From Hymenobacter norwichensis DSM 15439 (lineage in GTDB: Bacteria; Bacteroidota; Bacteroidia; Cytophagales; Hymenobacteraceae): DNA of 64,000 bases. Position 1 is the first letter of the stretch. Each line of letters begins with the position of its first letter. The position numbers and the translations under genes were made by a program. This document shows, in pieces, positions 1 through 8,156 of the stretch. The stretch spans positions 1,092,133 through 1,156,132 of the forward strand of contig NZ_ATVL01000007.1 in assembly GCF_000420705.1 (NCBI RefSeq), given 5' to 3'. The notes under the pieces are model-generated. The model ran no database searches. It saw nothing but the letters and a program-made list of their open reading frames with translations, and was not told where the DNA came from.

Positions 1-798
1 AAAACCAGTGCCACGCAGCTAGCTGCATTGGTGCGCGACGAGCACAAAGCTACCGACCTGCAAGCACAGGGGGTAAGTTTGCGCCTCGGCAGCTACGACG
101 ATTTGGCTTCGCTGGACCGAGCCATGCAGGGCATCGAAAAAGTGCTGCTGATTTCGGGCGGGGGGGAAGATGACGCGCTGCAACAGCATTACAACGTAGT
201 GGACGCCGCCAAGCGAGCCGGCGTGCAGTGCCTGGCGTACACCAGCCGGGCCCTCAAAGACCCCACCACCCTCGCCAACCAACTGATGGTCCGCCACTTT
301 CAAACCGAAGACTACATTCGGGCGAGCGGGCTGGGGTATGTTTTCTTTCGCAACATTCTGTATCTGGATACGCTGCTGTTGTTTACGGGCCCCAACGTGC
401 TGGAAACGGGTATTCTACTACCAGCAGGGCAGGGGAAAGTGGCCTATGCTCTACGTAGCGAAATGGGCGAAGCCATTGCCAACGTGCTCTTGCAAGCGGA
501 TTGCGCGAACCGCATTTACCACTTCACCGGCCCCGAGGCATATTCGTTCGATGACGTAGCCGCTGCCCTGACGAGCATAACGGGGAAAGAAGTGGGATAC
601 ACAGCCGTGGAGCCAACTGTTTTTGCCGCTGGTATGCAACAACGCGGAGTACCCGAACTAGCCATTGAGCGCACCATCGGGTTTATGACGGATATCAGCC
701 ACGGCCAGGAAGCGGAAGTCAGTTCGGACTTGGCAACTGCATTGGGCCGGCAGCCGGTTTCCCTGACAGATGGAATTAGAGCAGTGTATAAGTTGTAA
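1..798 (+). CDS. NmrA-like NAD(P)H-binding reductase, 5' end missing
   Basis: The reading frame is open from the first base of the window, so the N-terminus (normally the Rossmann glycine motif) lies outside. What remains, about 265 residues, looks like the NmrA/QorB group of atypical short-chain dehydrogenases: an early stretch ending LVRDEHKATDL, then GVSLRLGSYDD, then VLLISGG, typical of beta strands that position the cofactor, and a later HFTGPEAYSFDDVAAAL segment where the family has the C-terminal substrate lobe. Family members reduce quinones or act as NADP sensors; the substrate here cannot be told. A TTG at position 28 is in frame, but homology-like sequence continues upstream of it, so I treat the gene as truncated by the window edge. 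No partner gene is visible. Confidence 0.8.
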   Translation, partial: KTSATQLAALVRDEHKATDLQAQGVSLRLGSYDDLASLDRAMQGIEKVLLISGGGEDDALQQHYNVVDAAKRAGVQCLAYTSRALKDPTTLANQLMVRHFQTEDYIRASGLGYVFFRNILYLDTLLLFTGPNVLETGILLPAGQGKVAYALRSEMGEAIANVLLQADCANRIYHFTGPEAYSFDDVAAALTSITGKEVGYTAVEPTVFAAGMQQRGVPELAIERTIGFMTDISHGQEAEVSSDLATALGRQPVSLTDGIRAVYKL

Positions 799-840
799 AG
801 ACCATTTTCGCCGGCCGGCCTTGCATTGCCGTTAGAGGAT

Positions 841-894
841 AAGTGGGTTGCGTACGGAAACTCCTAGCTAGGGAGTTCCATACGCAACCCACTT
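841..894. terminator. Hairpin downstream of the NmrA-like gene
   Basis: The arms aagtgggttgcgta (841-854) and tacgcaacccactt (881-894) are perfectly complementary, and the inner bases extend the stem with one mismatch and a bulge. It sits between two co-oriented genes. There is no long T tract, so it may work as a Rho-independent terminator only weakly, or be an RNA-stabilising 3' end. Confidence 0.55.
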
Positions 895-956
895 TCCCGC
901 TTTCAAGGGCACGACTTGTAAGGCACAATTTTTAGATTCAGGCTAGCATTTCAACT

Positions 957-1706
957 ATGACCCTCGAGGAAGAACAAGCCTACGCACAACTCTTACAATG
1001 GCAGCGGCGGATGCAGCGGCACCCTTCCTTGCTGAACCGCGTGGCCCGGCGGGTGCAAGCTCGCCTCAATAACTTACTCCCCGAGAAGGTGCATGTAGCC
1101 ATTACGGCTACTATCAAGCAGATGGTGCAAGCCGTGCTGTTTGGCTCCACCTACAGTACACGCCTGCCCGTAGCGGATATGCCGCTGCCCGAGCGCGAAA
1201 TAGCCGTGCAAACCCGCATTCGGCACTACCGCAATGCCGCTACGGCCGAAGGGGCCATAACGGGTGCCGGGGGCTTTTTTCTGGGTCTTGCCGATTTTCC
1301 GCTGCTGCTCGGCATCAAGCTCAAGCTGCTCTTTGATGTAGCCGCCCTCTATGGCCACGATGTGAAAGACTATTCCGAGCGGCTCTTTCTGCTGTACGTG
1401 TTTCAGCTTGCGTTTAGCAGCCAGCACACGCGCAACGACATCTACCGCCGCCTCGCCGACTGGGAAAACTACCGGCAAACCTTGCCCGCCGATGTCAATG
1501 CCTTCGACTGGCGCACGTTCCAGCAGGAGTACCGCGACTATATCGACCTGGCCAAGCTGGCGCAACTGGTTCCGGTTATTGGGGCGGCGGTGGGCGCCGT
1601 AGCCAACTACCGGCTGTTGGAACAACTCGGCGAAACGGCCATGAACTGCTACCGCCTGCGGTATTTCGCGGCCACCAACAGCACTCCCGCAAACCTGCCC
1701 GCCTGA
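957..1706 (+). CDS. EcsC family protein
   Basis: A 249-residue protein of the EcsC family, named after the third gene of the Bacillus subtilis ecs operon; the biochemical role of the family is not established. Visible family features are a charged helical N-terminus (about 1-60), a central run rich in alanine and glycine (AITGAGGFFLGLADFPLLLGIKL in two pieces, about residues 98-122) that looks membrane-associated, and a second hydrophobic segment near 200-215 (LVPVIGAAVGAVANYRL). The length fits the family. It is flanked by hairpins on both sides and is probably transcribed alone. The start is the first ATG after the upstream hairpin. Function is unknown beyond family membership. Confidence 0.75.
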   Translation: MTLEEEQAYAQLLQWQRRMQRHPSLLNRVARRVQARLNNLLPEKVHVAITATIKQMVQAVLFGSTYSTRLPVADMPLPEREIAVQTRIRHYRNAATAEGAITGAGGFFLGLADFPLLLGIKLKLLFDVAALYGHDVKDYSERLFLLYVFQLAFSSQHTRNDIYRRLADWENYRQTLPADVNAFDWRTFQQEYRDYIDLAKLAQLVPVIGAAVGAVANYRLLEQLGETAMNCYRLRYFAATNSTPANLPA

Positions 1707-1732
1707 TACCATTTGCTTCTGTTTCATACTTG

Positions 1733-1786
1733 CTCGGGCACGGAGCCTACCAGCGCAGCAAGGCGCCAGTAGGCTCCGTGCCCGAG
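1733..1786 (+). terminator. Strong hairpin terminator after the EcsC gene
   Basis: An 18-bp perfect inverted repeat: arms 1733-1750 (starting ctcgggcacgg) and 1769-1786, separated by 18 nt. It is followed by gggttta. The position 27 nt after the stop codon fits a transcription terminator. Confidence 0.7.
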
Positions 1787-1864
1787 TGGGTTTATGGGCG
1801 TGCAACGTGGCTTTCTGCTACCTGGGCGTAGGGTTTGCTTTTCTTGTGGTGGGGCCAGCGCCTA

Positions 1865-1897
1865 TTTGGCAATGCGCGCGGTCCGGGTGTACCTTTG
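1865..1897 (+). promoter_or_regulatory. Bacteroidota-type promoter of SAM leader 1
   Basis: TTTG at 1865-1868 and TACCTTTG at 1890-1897, 21 nt apart, match the -33 / -7 (TAnnTTTG) pattern of the primary sigma factor of Bacteroidota. It lies just upstream of the riboswitch. The second SAM leader has the same two boxes at the same spacing. Confidence 0.65.
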
Positions 1898-1924
1898 CCG
1901 CACCAATTCTTTACCGACAAAGGA

Positions 1925-2022
1925 TTGTTTTTATACAGAGGCGCTGAGAGACAGGCTCGACGAAGCGCCGGCAACCCCCGCAATCCGCGGAACGGTGCCA
2001 ACTCCTGACCATATAAAAACAA
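1925..2022 (+). promoter_or_regulatory. SAM-I (S-box) riboswitch aptamer, copy 1
   Basis: A 98-nt aptamer. P1 pairs ttgtttttata (1925-1935) with tataaaaacaa (2012-2022). The conserved S-box core is present in order: AGAGG, GAGAGACAGGCTCGACGAAG, CGCCGGCAACC, then GGTGCCAA-TCCTGACC. It differs from copy 2 mainly in the P2 and P3/P4 regions, with substitutions that keep pairing. SAM-I aptamers bind S-adenosylmethionine and usually shut off sulfur or methionine genes when SAM is plentiful. The next gene, 300 nt downstream, is an APC amino-acid permease, so the switch probably controls uptake of methionine or a related compound. Confidence 0.9.
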
Positions 2023-2109
2023 GTTGCCGTGGCCTGTTTGCTTGATTCCTGCTTTCCTATTGACGCCTTTTCTGCTGCTTGTGCCAGCGTTACCATCATT
2101 GGTTGGCGT

Positions 2110-2146
2110 AGAGGGTGTTGTTGCTGTTGAGGCACGCCCTCTTTTT
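2110..2146 (+). terminator. Terminator hairpin in the leader of SAM riboswitch 1
   Basis: The stem agagggtgt (2110-2118) pairs with acgccctct (2134-2142), including one G-T wobble, and runs directly into TTTTT (2142-2146). Placed between the aptamer and the permease gene, it is the likely expression platform. The alternative antiterminator pairing cannot be read with confidence by eye. Confidence 0.65.
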
Positions 2147-2325
2147 AAGCTGAAAAGGTAGTTGCTACGTAAAGCATCAGCCTCATATTTCTTGCTCCCG
2201 CTTTTTCTATTCCTAAACCTGTCACTGGTTGGTGCAAGGCAGCCTATAGGGGTTGGTATTGTACGCCAGTAAGGCAGAATACTGTTCACTGCCCCGCGAA
2301 GCAGGGCTTCGCGCTACATTCTAGT

Positions 2326-3771
2326 ATGCTTAAAAAATCTTTGGAGTTGCTGCGGCTGGAAGCTGCCGAAACTGGTTCGCACACGCTCAAGCGAAGCCTG
2401 AACGGCTTCAACCTCATTACCATTGGGATTGGAGTAATTATCGGAGCCGGGTTGTTCTCGCTCACCGGTATTGCCGCCGCCAATCACACCGGCCCGGCCG
2501 TTACGCTTTCCTTCGTGGTGGCCGCTATTGGCTGCGCGTTTTCGGCGTTGTGTTACGCTGAGTTTGCTTCCATGGTACCCGTTTCGGGCTCGGCCTACAC
2601 CTACGCTTACGCCACTATGGGTGAGTTGTTTGCCTGGATAATCGGGTGGGACTTGGTGCTAGAATACTCGGTGGGCGCGGCCACGGTGGCCATTAGCTGG
2701 TCGCAGTATCTGGTGAAGTTTCTGGCCAAGTACGACTTGCACATTCCTGCGCAGTTGGTTACCTCACCTTTTGAAGTTTCCCAACTGGCCGACGGCACCT
2801 CCGTGCATGGCTTCGTGAATGTGCCAGCCATGTTGATTGTGTTGGCCATTACGGCCGTTATCGTGCGGGGTACGGAAGGTTCGGCGTGGTTTAATGCGCT
2901 GGTCGTGACGCTGAAAGTATCGGTGGTACTCGTGTTCATAGCGCTGGGCTGGCAGTACATTGATCCGGCCAACTATCAACCGTACATTCCGGCTAATACG
3001 GGCACGTTTGGGGAGTTCGGGTGGAGCGGTATTCTGCGCGGGGCGGGCGTTATCTTCTTCGTGTTCATTGGCTTTGATATTGTGGCCACCATGGCTCAGG
3101 AGACCAAGAACCCGCAGCGCAACATGCCCATCGGTATCATCGGCTCGTTGGTAATTTGCACGGTGCTATTTGTACTTTTTGGGCACGTGATGACCGGGTT
3201 GGCCAATTACACCGAGTTCAAGAACAGCGCCGCGCCGGTAGCCATTGCCATTGAAAAAACGCCCTATGCCTGGTTATCAGCGGCGGTTATTCTAGCTATT
3301 ATCATCGGCTACACGTCCGTTATCCTGGTGGATTTGCTGGGTCAGAGCCGGGTGTTCTTCTCGATGGCTAAGGATGGGTTGCTGCCGCCGGTATTCGGCA
3401 AGATTCACCCCAAGTTCCGCACGCCTATGCAGTCCAACTTGCTGCTTGGCCTGTTCATTGCCGTATTTGCCGGCTTCGTGCCGATTTCGGTGGTGGGCGA
3501 AATGACCAGTATTGGCACATTGCTGGCCTTCGTGATGGTATGCCTCGGCATCTTAATCATGCGCAAAAGGGAGCCGGATGCTCCCCGTGGTTTCCGCACG
3601 CCATGGGTGCCCGTGGTGCCCATCCTCGGCATCCTGACCTGCCTGGTGATGATGGTGTCGTTGCCGTGGGAAACGTGGTTGCGTTTAGGCGTTTGGCTGG
3701 CCATCGGCTTGGCTATCTACTATGGTTACGGCAAGAAACACAGCAAACTGCGGCAGGCACAGCAAGAGTAA
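2326..3771 (+). CDS. APC family amino-acid permease under SAM riboswitch control
   Basis: A 481-residue inner-membrane permease with about 12 hydrophobic segments. The N-terminal GIGVIIGAGLFSLTG (about 34-48) is the unwound TM1 substrate-binding motif of amino acid-polyamine-organocation transporters, and the length fits the cationic-amino-acid-transporter/YfnA-like branch. The leader carries a SAM-I riboswitch, a Bacteroidota promoter and a terminator. From that context I infer import of methionine or another sulfur amino acid, rather than the lysine or arginine usually assigned to this branch. It faces the fusion gene on the other strand, with two hairpins between them. The ATG at 2326 follows a short gcgaagc/gcttcgc hairpin and has no Shine-Dalgarno sequence, normal for this phylum. 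Family assignment is firm; substrate is inference. Confidence 0.85.
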   Translation: MLKKSLELLRLEAAETGSHTLKRSLNGFNLITIGIGVIIGAGLFSLTGIAAANHTGPAVTLSFVVAAIGCAFSALCYAEFASMVPVSGSAYTYAYATMGELFAWIIGWDLVLEYSVGAATVAISWSQYLVKFLAKYDLHIPAQLVTSPFEVSQLADGTSVHGFVNVPAMLIVLAITAVIVRGTEGSAWFNALVVTLKVSVVLVFIALGWQYIDPANYQPYIPANTGTFGEFGWSGILRGAGVIFFVFIGFDIVATMAQETKNPQRNMPIGIIGSLVICTVLFVLFGHVMTGLANYTEFKNSAAPVAIAIEKTPYAWLSAAVILAIIIGYTSVILVDLLGQSRVFFSMAKDGLLPPVFGKIHPKFRTPMQSNLLLGLFIAVFAGFVPISVVGEMTSIGTLLAFVMVCLGILIMRKREPDAPRGFRTPWVPVVPILGILTCLVMMVSLPWETWLRLGVWLAIGLAIYYGYGKKHSKLRQAQQE

Positions 3772-3773
3772 TT

Positions 3774-3804
3774 GTTCTAGCGGGGGTGAGGCCTCCGCCA
3801 GAAC
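3774..3804 (+). terminator. Hairpin after the permease gene
   Basis: gttctagcgggg (3774-3785) pairs with ctccgccagaac (3793-3804), 12 bp with one mismatch and one wobble, starting 2 nt after the stop codon. Confidence 0.5.
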
Positions 3805-3825
3805 AGTACTGCATTACATCAAACA

Positions 3826-3859
3826 CAAATGCCCCGACCAATATTGGCCGGGGCGTTTG
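3826..3859. terminator. Bidirectional terminator between convergent genes
   Basis: caaatgccccg (3826-3836) pairs with cggggcgtttg (3849-3859), 11 bp with one wobble. A-rich and T-rich outer ends let it serve both the permease (+) and the siroheme/TauE fusion (-). Confidence 0.7.
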
Positions 3860-3887
3860 CGTTTCTATAAATCAGCTAAACCCTGCG

Positions 3888-5399
3888 CTACATAAACACC
3901 TTACGCAGCGCCCACAAACTCCAGACGATGACCATCAGGCCGACGCCTACAAACATCCAGCGGGTGGGGATGCGGCCAGCCAGCCGGGCGGCGAAGGGTG
4001 AGGCAGCTACGCCACCTACAATCAAACCCAGAATAATTTGCCAGTGCGAGATGCCCAGCGTAGCGAAGAACGTAACGGCACTGGCAAACGTGACGAAGAA
4101 CTCGGTTACACTCACCGAGCCGATAACGTACTGCGGTGTGCGGCCTCCGGCAATGAGCGTGCTGGTTACTAATGGCCCCCAACCGCCGCCGCCAAACGAA
4201 TCTAGGAAGCCACCAGCTGCGGCCAGGAACCCTAGTTTCTTATGCTTTTTGCGCGGTCCGGGCTTGGTAAAGGCCTTGGAAATGATGCGAATACCCAGCA
4301 GCAGCAGATACACTGCCAGAAACGGCTTCACGTATTTAGCGTATTCTTCGCCAAACGTAGCCAGCAGATACGCCCCCGTAATAGCCCCCAGCACCCCCGG
4401 AATCAGCAGCACCTTGAACAGCTTCTTGTTCACGTTGCCGAAGCGGTAGTGGTGGTAGCCCGAAGCTCCGCTGGCAAACATTTCGGCTGTATGGATGCTG
4501 GCACTAACGGCCGCCGGCGCAATGTTTAAACTCATTAGGCTGATGGCCGTCACCACGCCATAGCCCATGCCCAGCAGCCCGTCAATCAGCTGCGCACCGA
4601 ACCCGATGGCCACGAAAATATAGAACGTATCGGCGTTGGTTGCTATCTGTACGGCCTTATCCCAGGTGATGTAGTAGGAGAGGATGTTCAGAACAATCAG
4701 GCCCGTAAAAGCAAGCAGCGCCCAGGTAGCGCGGCGCCGCCACATAGCCGCCGCCGGCGACTCATAGGCAGGGCCGCCCGTCAATTCGGCCGTTACGGCG
4801 TTCAACGATTTCACTTTGTTGGCAAAATCGCCGCCCACTATTTCTCGGATTTTCGACATGCGTTGCAGCACGTCGTTCAGCTCTTCGGGGATGGCGCTGG
4901 TGAGCATTTCGCGCATCCGCTTGGCTACCGTGGGTGATTTGCCGTTGGTGCTGATGGCAATTTTCAAGTCGCCTTTCTGCACGATGGAGCCCAGGTAAAA
5001 GTCGCAGGCATCGGGCGTGTCGGCTACGTTGCAAAGCAGGCGCTGGCGGGTAGCATCGGCCTTGATGCTTAGGTTCAAGGCTTTATCGTCGGTGGCTACC
5101 AGCACTAAGTCGTGGCCTACTAGGTCGGTAATCTGGTAGGGGCCTTCGCGCAGCTGCACGGCTGGGTGGCGGGCGGCCAGTTCCCGTAGCTCTGGCAGAA
5201 AGCGGGTAGCCACGACCGTCACGGCCGCGGAGGGGCTGTTGTTGAGAATGGCAGACAGCTTCTCCAAGCCCACATTGCCGCCGCCTACCAGCAGCACATG
5301 CAGCTGCTCCAGCTTCAGGAAGACAGGAAACAGTCGGTTCGCGCCGGTTGGTGGCGGCTCAAAGCGGGGCTGCGTCACAGTGTCATTGGAAAGAGGCAT
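3888..5399 (-). CDS. Siroheme synthase (CysG-N) domain fused to TauE/SafE permease
   Basis: A 503-residue two-part protein. Residues about 22-205 match the precorrin-2 dehydrogenase/sirohydrochlorin ferrochelatase module: a nucleotide-binding VGGGNVG at 38-44, ATDDKALN near 102, CNVAD at 123-127 (D127 corresponds to the catalytic Asp of CysG), and ISTNGKSP near 149-156. Residues about 222-503 form a TSUP (TauE/SafE) membrane domain: a TM near 225-245, then repeated GxGxQLIDGLLGMGYG-like and GGFLDSFGGGGWGP motifs (about 270-283 and 396-409) characteristic of the two halves. The enzyme half would finish siroheme for CysI from the precorrin-2 made by CobA. The permease half could move sulfate or sulfite; no other sulfate transporter is seen in the cluster. 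It is the last gene of the sulfur region, separated from cysI by a hairpin. Confidence 0.85.
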   Translation of the reverse strand: MPLSNDTVTQPRFEPPPTGANRLFPVFLKLEQLHVLLVGGGNVGLEKLSAILNNSPSAAVTVVATRFLPELRELAARHPAVQLREGPYQITDLVGHDLVLVATDDKALNLSIKADATRQRLLCNVADTPDACDFYLGSIVQKGDLKIAISTNGKSPTVAKRMREMLTSAIPEELNDVLQRMSKIREIVGGDFANKVKSLNAVTAELTGGPAYESPAAAMWRRRATWALLAFTGLIVLNILSYYITWDKAVQIATNADTFYIFVAIGFGAQLIDGLLGMGYGVVTAISLMSLNIAPAAVSASIHTAEMFASGASGYHHYRFGNVNKKLFKVLLIPGVLGAITGAYLLATFGEEYAKYVKPFLAVYLLLLGIRIISKAFTKPGPRKKHKKLGFLAAAGGFLDSFGGGGWGPLVTSTLIAGGRTPQYVIGSVSVTEFFVTFASAVTFFATLGISHWQIILGLIVGGVAASPFAARLAGRIPTRWMFVGVGLMVIVWSLWALRKVFM

Positions 5400-5432
5400 G
5401 GGTGGTGTTTTGGGGTAAGCTTAGAACGAAGT

Positions 5433-5484
5433 GCCTAGAAGGAAGAGGTCAAGTTTTGAAAGTTCTAACCTCTCCCTTCTAGGC
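5433..5484 (-). terminator. Hairpin between cysI and the siroheme/TauE fusion
   Basis: The arms gcctagaaggaagaggt (5433-5449) and acctctcccttctaggc (5468-5484) pair over 17 positions with one mismatch. It lies 11 nt after the cysI stop and before the next start, so it may terminate cysI transcripts or only reduce read-through. No clear T tract follows. Confidence 0.5.
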
Positions 5485-5495
5485 TCTAAATAAAG

Positions 5496-7208
5496 CTAGG
5501 CGTGAAAGTCCAAGCCTTGCGTGGGGGCTTGCACATATCCCTTGCGGATAGTGAAGTCGCCAAACCGCTCACCAAGCTCCCGGTTTTCGACGTAGTCGGC
5601 AAAAATGGGGTTTAGCGTTTCGATTAGGCCATCTTCGTCCAGCATTTCCTTGTAGAGCTTGTTGAGACGGTCGCCGTTGAAGCTGGCACCCAAATACAAG
5701 TTGTAGCGCCCCACCGAACGACCCACCAACCCAATCTCACCTAGGTAAGGCCGGGCGCAGCCGTTGGGGCAGCCCGTCACGCGCAGTACAATATCATCCT
5801 GGGTTAAGTTATAGGTTTTCAGGCTTTCCTCCAGCCTGGTCAGGAGTTGGGGAAGATAGCGCTCTGCTTCGGCAAATGCTAACGAGCAGGTATTCAGGGC
5901 CACGCAAGCCAGCGCGCCGCGCCGCAGCCCCGATAGGTTGCTGCCCGCTACCTCAATGCCGTGCTTCACCAGCGTGGCTTGCACGCTGAGGTGATGCTCG
6001 GGGCCAACGTTGGCAATAATGAGGTTTTGGTTGCCGGTGAGCCGGAAGTCGCCGGTGTGGAAAGCGGCAATTTCGCGCAAGGCGGTTTTGAGGGCGTGGC
6101 CCGGCCGGTCGGCTACCCGGCCGCCTTCGATGAACAGCGTGAGGTGCTGGGAACCATCGGTGCCGGTGGTCCAGCCGAAAGCGTCGCCGCTGCTCTTGAA
6201 CTCGTAGGGGCGAGCCGGCTCCAGGTCGTAGCCGAGGCGCTTGTTTAGCTCGGTGGTAAACGTGTCCAGGCCCAGCCGGTCGAGGGTGTACTTGAGGCGC
6301 GAGAACTTGCGGTTTTCGCGGTTGCCCCAGTCGCGCTGGATGGTTACCACCTTCTCGCAGAGGTCCACCACCTTATCGGTAGGCACAAAGCCGATGATAT
6401 CGGCCAGGCGCGGGTAAGTTTCGGGCATGCCGAACGTCATGCCCATGCCGCCGCCAATGGCCACGTTGAAGCCCAGCAGTACGCCGTCTTCCTCGATGGC
6501 AATTAGGCCCAAGTCATTGGAAAAGACGTCGGTATCGTTGTGCGGCGGAATGGCCAGCGCAATCTTGAACTTGCGGGGCAGGTAGGTACGGCCATAAATC
6601 GGTTCGTCGTCTTCCACGCCTTCCGCGGGGGCGCTGATGTGCTGCTGTTCGCCATCAAGCCACAATTCCCAGTATGCCGACGTGCGCGGCGTGAGGTGGG
6701 AGCTGATGCGCTTGGAAGCCGCGTACACCTGCTCGTGTACCTCCGACTGGTAGGGGTTGGGGTTGCACATCACGTTGCGGTTCACGTCGCCGCAGCCCGC
6801 AATGCTGTCCATCAACACTTGGTTGAAGCCGTGAATGGTCTTCTTGAGGTTGCGCTTCAGCACGCCATGGAGCTGAAACGTTTGGCGGGTGGTGAGCTTG
6901 AGCGTGTTGTTGCCGAACTTCTCGGCCAGCTCGTCCATGCGCAGCCACTGGGTGGGCGTGGCAATGCCGCCCGGCACCCGCACCCGAATCATCAGTGAGT
7001 AAAGCGGCTCCAGGCGCTGGCGCTTCCGCTCCGAGTCCAGGTCCCGGTCAGCCTGCTGGTAGGAGCCGTGGAACTTGATGAGCTGGGTGTCGTCGGGGTT
7101 GAGGGCGCCCGTAATCGGGTTGGCGAGGCTATCGGCCAAGGTGCCGCGCAGGTAGTTGCTGGCGGTCTTGATGAGTTCAACCTCGGAAAGTTTGGGAGTA
7201 TCTGACAT
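5496..7208 (-). CDS. cysI: Assimilatory sulfite reductase hemoprotein
   Basis: The hemoprotein subunit of NADPH-sulfite reductase, which takes sulfite to sulfide with six electrons supplied by CysJ. From the ATG at 7208 it has 570 residues, the same as E. coli CysI; a longer reading frame upstream has low-complexity, non-family sequence and overlaps the DUF2490 gene, so I reject it. The four cysteines that hold the 4Fe-4S/siroheme centre are visible as ACVALNTCSLAFAEAE and RVTGCPNGCARP. Two parachute-type repeats are recognisable (TRQTFQLHG; TGNQNLII). The start codon lies inside the last codons of the DUF2490 gene, a 32-bp overlap suggesting coupled translation. CysJ, its partner, is encoded about 4 kb upstream in the same direction. 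Confidence 0.95.
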   Translation of the reverse strand: MSDTPKLSEVELIKTASNYLRGTLADSLANPITGALNPDDTQLIKFHGSYQQADRDLDSERKRQRLEPLYSLMIRVRVPGGIATPTQWLRMDELAEKFGNNTLKLTTRQTFQLHGVLKRNLKKTIHGFNQVLMDSIAGCGDVNRNVMCNPNPYQSEVHEQVYAASKRISSHLTPRTSAYWELWLDGEQQHISAPAEGVEDDEPIYGRTYLPRKFKIALAIPPHNDTDVFSNDLGLIAIEEDGVLLGFNVAIGGGMGMTFGMPETYPRLADIIGFVPTDKVVDLCEKVVTIQRDWGNRENRKFSRLKYTLDRLGLDTFTTELNKRLGYDLEPARPYEFKSSGDAFGWTTGTDGSQHLTLFIEGGRVADRPGHALKTALREIAAFHTGDFRLTGNQNLIIANVGPEHHLSVQATLVKHGIEVAGSNLSGLRRGALACVALNTCSLAFAEAERYLPQLLTRLEESLKTYNLTQDDIVLRVTGCPNGCARPYLGEIGLVGRSVGRYNLYLGASFNGDRLNKLYKEMLDEDGLIETLNPIFADYVENRELGERFGDFTIRKGYVQAPTQGLDFHA

Positions 7209-7980
7209 TATTTTGTTGCGGAGCAGAAACAGGGATGGGCGGCGGGGTGGGCCGCAAATCGAAATTGTGGAAGTAAAACACCCGAATGGTGTGCTGGTTG
7301 CGGTACACGTTGCCGGCGGGCAGTTGCTGAAACAGATGCATGTAGCCGGCGTGTAGTTGGCTGTGCTTGCTAGCCTGATACACCACGCCCGCAAACAGGC
7401 GGTTCTGGTCGAAGTGGTTGTAGTGAATTTCTTTGCCGAAATTCATCATCACCTCGTTGTTGAGCAGAAATTGCAGCCCGCCCGGCTCGAAAGCGTGCTT
7501 GGTGAGTGGTAAGAACAGCGCCGCGTTGTAGCGGGTTCGCCAGTTGAAGTCGTAATCAGACGTTTGCTCGTTGTTGCGGATGGTGTTGCGAAACCGCTCT
7601 TCCAGCCGCACCCACTGCATCAGGCGGGCCTTCGGAAAGCGGGTAAACCACTGCACCTGTTGCCAGGAACGGTGCTCCGGCTGGCCCACCGTGCGGGCCC
7701 CGTCGGGGAAGTGGTGCACGTAAGCATAGCCGCCCGTCAGACGCACGTCATCGGTGAGGTAGTACGTGAGCCCCACCCGCGCCACGCCCTGAAACAGGTC
7801 TTGCACAAAATGGCCGTGTAGGCGTAGGTGCAAGTCGGTCCAGGTGCCCCAGCGCTGGGAGAAACGGGTTTGGTTGAAGACGCCTAGCCACGTTTGCTGT
7901 TCTCGCACATACTGCTTCTGCGCCCGCAACGGTAGGGCCGCCAGCAGTAACAAAGCACAGGAGAGAACGGGGCGTTTCAT
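7177..7980 (-). CDS. DUF2490 family outer-membrane protein
   Basis: A 267-residue protein with a signal peptide (KRPVLSCALLLLAALPLRAQ, cleavage probably after the alanine at about 20). The rest alternates short aromatic-rich strands such as GLTYYLTDDVRLTGGYAYVHH and RLFAGVVYQASKHSQLHAGYMH (each shown within the limit), as in small outer-membrane beta barrels; this pattern is typical of DUF2490. No function is known for the family. It sits between the TonB receptor and cysI and overlaps the cysI start by 32 bp, so it is probably co-expressed with sulfite reductase. A role at the outer membrane linked to sulfur supply is a guess from position only. Confidence 0.75.
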   Translation of the reverse strand: MKRPVLSCALLLLAALPLRAQKQYVREQQTWLGVFNQTRFSQRWGTWTDLHLRLHGHFVQDLFQGVARVGLTYYLTDDVRLTGGYAYVHHFPDGARTVGQPEHRSWQQVQWFTRFPKARLMQWVRLEERFRNTIRNNEQTSDYDFNWRTRYNAALFLPLTKHAFEPGGLQFLLNNEVMMNFGKEIHYNHFDQNRLFAGVVYQASKHSQLHAGYMHLFQQLPAGNVYRNQHTIRVFYFHNFDLRPTPPPIPVSAPQQNNVRYSQTFRG

Positions 7981-8004
7981 GGGAGAAGCTAGCGCTATAA
8001 GTTA

Positions 8005-8156
8005 TTCTAGTTCCCCTCCTCAGATGAGGAGGGGTTAGGGGTGGTTGAACAATTAGAACGACTATTAGAAACTTGTTCTAGCTACTTGTTCAACGATTAA
8101 ACCACCCCGCCCTTCGGGCACCCCTCCTTGAAAAAAGGAGGGGAGTTTCGTTCTAG
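8005..8156. repeat. Dispersed palindromic repeat, copy A (TTCTAG ends)
   Basis: An intergenic element bounded by ttctag at 8005-8010 and 8151-8156. It contains the perfect palindrome cccctcctcagatgaggagg around 8013-8034, a central inverted pair gttgaac/gttcaac, and a right arm reading accaccccgcccttcgggca then cccctccttg. The right arm recurs almost exactly at 63618-63657. It abuts the stop codon of the TonB receptor gene, so it would lie in that gene's 3' UTR. Confidence 0.7.

Noticed and set aside
5496..7394. A longer CysI start 62 codons upstream
   Set aside because: The extension is cysteine/threonine-rich out-of-frame reading of the DUF2490 gene; the ATG at 7208 gives the standard 570 residues.
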